From: Candidatus Gastranaerophilales bacterium Zag_111
GTDB lineage: Bacteria; Cyanobacteriota; Vampirovibrionia; Gastranaerophilales; Gastranaerophilaceae
Reading direction: 5' to 3'
Assembly (NCBI GenBank): GCA_001899395.1
Contig: MOYD01000062.1
Location: 211,963 to 257,236 of the forward strand
DNA length: 45,274 nucleotides
The translations under genes were made by a program, and so were the position numbers. Shown piece by piece: positions 44,128-45,274 of this stretch. The notes beneath the pieces were generated by a model, which worked only from the letters and a program-made list of their open reading frames with translations, was not told the DNA's origin and searched no databases. Position 1 is the first letter of the stretch; each line of letters starts with the position of its first letter.

Positions 44128-45274
44128 TTATGGTTTAATATTTCCTGCTTTGTAAAGAGCTTGTGCCTGAGCGCTTGTTATTTGCCCTCTGGCTTGTAAA
44201 GTTTTAATTAATAATTTACATTCATCTTTTGTACGTGCAATGCCGTTTGGTTTATTCATTTCTGCCACAAGATTTTTTATCCTTGTGTAAACCTGAGTAG
44301 ATACCGGTTTTTCAAAAATATGGTCTGCCAAAGCATCTCCGCCGGCTTGCGATGATTGTACTGCTCCATACCAGGAATTTGCATCAGCAGATAAAATCTG
44401 GTTGTAATACTGCTGCTTTTGAGCCGGAGTTAATCTGTTATATAAGGCTTTCATATTTTTAACATTTTTTGCATGTACTTTTGTTAAAGTTTTATCATTA
44501 GGGTCTACAAAATCTATTTTTACCGCATTAGGTTCATTCAACAATTTTTGAATAGTTGATGAACTAAGATAAGGTGTAAATCTTGCAACACTGTGCATAA
44601 TGGACTCTGTTGTGTAGCCTTCACCATCGTATGTCAAATCCTGACCCCTTGCCGGATCGTTTGCATCAAGCAAAATGTTTGTTAATTTATCAATTAAGTC
44701 AGGAGTGATTTTTTGCCCGTTTAAAGCTTCCAGTTTAGCAAACAATGCTTTCTCAGCTTTTTCACTCAAACCGCATGAGCCAAGCGGAATTGGTAAGTTA
44801 TAAAAACTCTGGTAATCTTTACGGTCAAATTTGAATTTGCCGTCGCCATCAGGGTCAAGAACCGCCAGTGCCTCTTTAGAAACTGTTGTACTTCTTCCAT
44901 TATCCGGCGCATTTTGTTTTGTCTGTTCGTATTTTTCACTTGCCTTTTTAAGGTCTTCAAGTTCAGCTATTTGAAATTTTAATGTTGCACTTTGGCTTTC
45001 ATTCCCGTTTGTAACATAGGCTTGAACATATTTATCAGCAGTCGACATCTTAGCTTTTTCAACGTGATAACCGTTTACTAAGAATTCTGACATATCTTCT
45101 GTAAACTCACCCTGTTTAAACTTTTTCTGAGCTTCCAAAATATCTTTTTTACTCAGGATAACTCCATTACCTTCGTTTACATTGTTAGCCATAGCCTTAA
45201 AAGCATTCATCTGGTAGGAAGTCATATTGATTGCTGATGTCTGCTTCCATTGTCCGGTCTTTTTATCAAAAATA
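44128..45274 (-). CDS. Uncharacterised protein with an EF-hand-like loop (5' end outside window)
   Basis: The frame stays open to the window edge (IFDKKTGQWKQTSAIN precedes the first in-window Met), so the N-terminus is missing. At least 381 residues are present. The protein is soluble and helix-rich. DPDGDGKFKFDR resembles an EF-hand Ca2+ loop (D-x-D-x-D-G) but lacks the final Glu. A second acidic stretch is LLDANDPARGQDLTYDGEG. It is Gln/Lys/Asn-rich, and the C-terminus has ITSAQAQALYKAG. No family recognised. Confidence 0.7.
   Translation of the reverse strand, partial: IFDKKTGQWKQTSAINMTSYQMNAFKAMANNVNEGNGVILSKKDILEAQKKFKQGEFTEDMSEFLVNGYHVEKAKMSTADKYVQAYVTNGNESQSATLKFQIAELEDLKKASEKYEQTKQNAPDNGRSTTVSKEALAVLDPDGDGKFKFDRKDYQSFYNLPIPLGSCGLSEKAEKALFAKLEALNGQKITPDLIDKLTNILLDANDPARGQDLTYDGEGYTTESIMHSVARFTPYLSSSTIQKLLNEPNAVKIDFVDPNDKTLTKVHAKNVKNMKALYNRLTPAQKQQYYNQILSADANSWYGAVQSSQAGGDALADHIFEKPVSTQVYTRIKNLVAEMNKPNGIARTKDECKLLIKTLQARGQITSAQAQALYKAGNIKP

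Overview
The window looks like a chromosome segment of a low-GC, non-photosynthetic relative of cyanobacteria, most likely Vampirovibrionia/Melainabacteria of the gut order Gastranaerophilales. This is an inference from gene content: a Ycf23/DUF561 gene typical of cyanobacteria and plastids, a long-form PPi-dependent phosphofructokinase, NifU/NifS for Fe-S assembly, MEP-pathway genes (ispD, ispF), and a very large set of prepilin-like proteins. No photosynthesis genes, insertion sequences, integrases, CRISPR arrays or rRNAs were seen.

Housekeeping genes form the background. From left to right: ahcY; a 1351-aa GH13-like enzyme; a YkgJ-like gene with rlmN; gltX; a minus-strand run of rsmD, a family 9 glycosyltransferase, a GGDEF/degenerate HD-GYP protein, thiL and ispD; pfp; an iron alcohol dehydrogenase; a DAACS transporter with ileS; rpsB-tsf; nifU-nifS; a DedA protein; HU; ispF; a YbaK-like deacylase; tRNA-Leu(CAA); a secreted Ig-like-fold protein; ycf23; a PDZ-less HtrA-like protease; mlaE; and a protein cut by the right edge. 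Many genes converge on shared bidirectional terminators. No gap without a gene exceeds about 250 bases.

Ten prepilin-like genes (one cut by the left edge) are scattered singly among these. Each carries the cleavage/methylation signature G^FTLAEVLITLG, and most share a C-terminal D-x-N-G-x-x-x-P-N-x-x-G-x-D motif. The nine complete genes split into two non-overlapping classes. Five (18058-18798, 19610-20338, 22016-22681, 32810-33493, 38663-39925) stand head to head with a small XRE-type regulator and have normal starts. Four (9363-10113, 15388-16165, 26932-27670, 42464-43274) have no regulator. Instead they share a canonical promoter, a strong ribosome binding site and a 22-residue leader whose coding sequence contains a 10-11 nt G tract. 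In all four the start codon and the pilin body are out of frame by the same one nucleotide. A 1-nt loss, or a +1 ribosomal shift, in or next to the tract would restore a complete prepilin in every case. The system therefore looks like an array of surface-filament subunits, half under dedicated repressor-like regulators and half under a poly-G slippage switch. The switch could be DNA phase variation or programmed slippage.

Five of the six XRE genes have a -10-like hexamer 6-7 nt upstream of an ATG with no Shine-Dalgarno sequence. This suggests leaderless mRNAs, as known for the phage lambda cI repressor. A few other genes (the YkgJ-like gene, the glycosyltransferase, ispF, a small membrane protein) look the same. 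Palindromes or repeats lie over the promoters of four of the divergent pairs.
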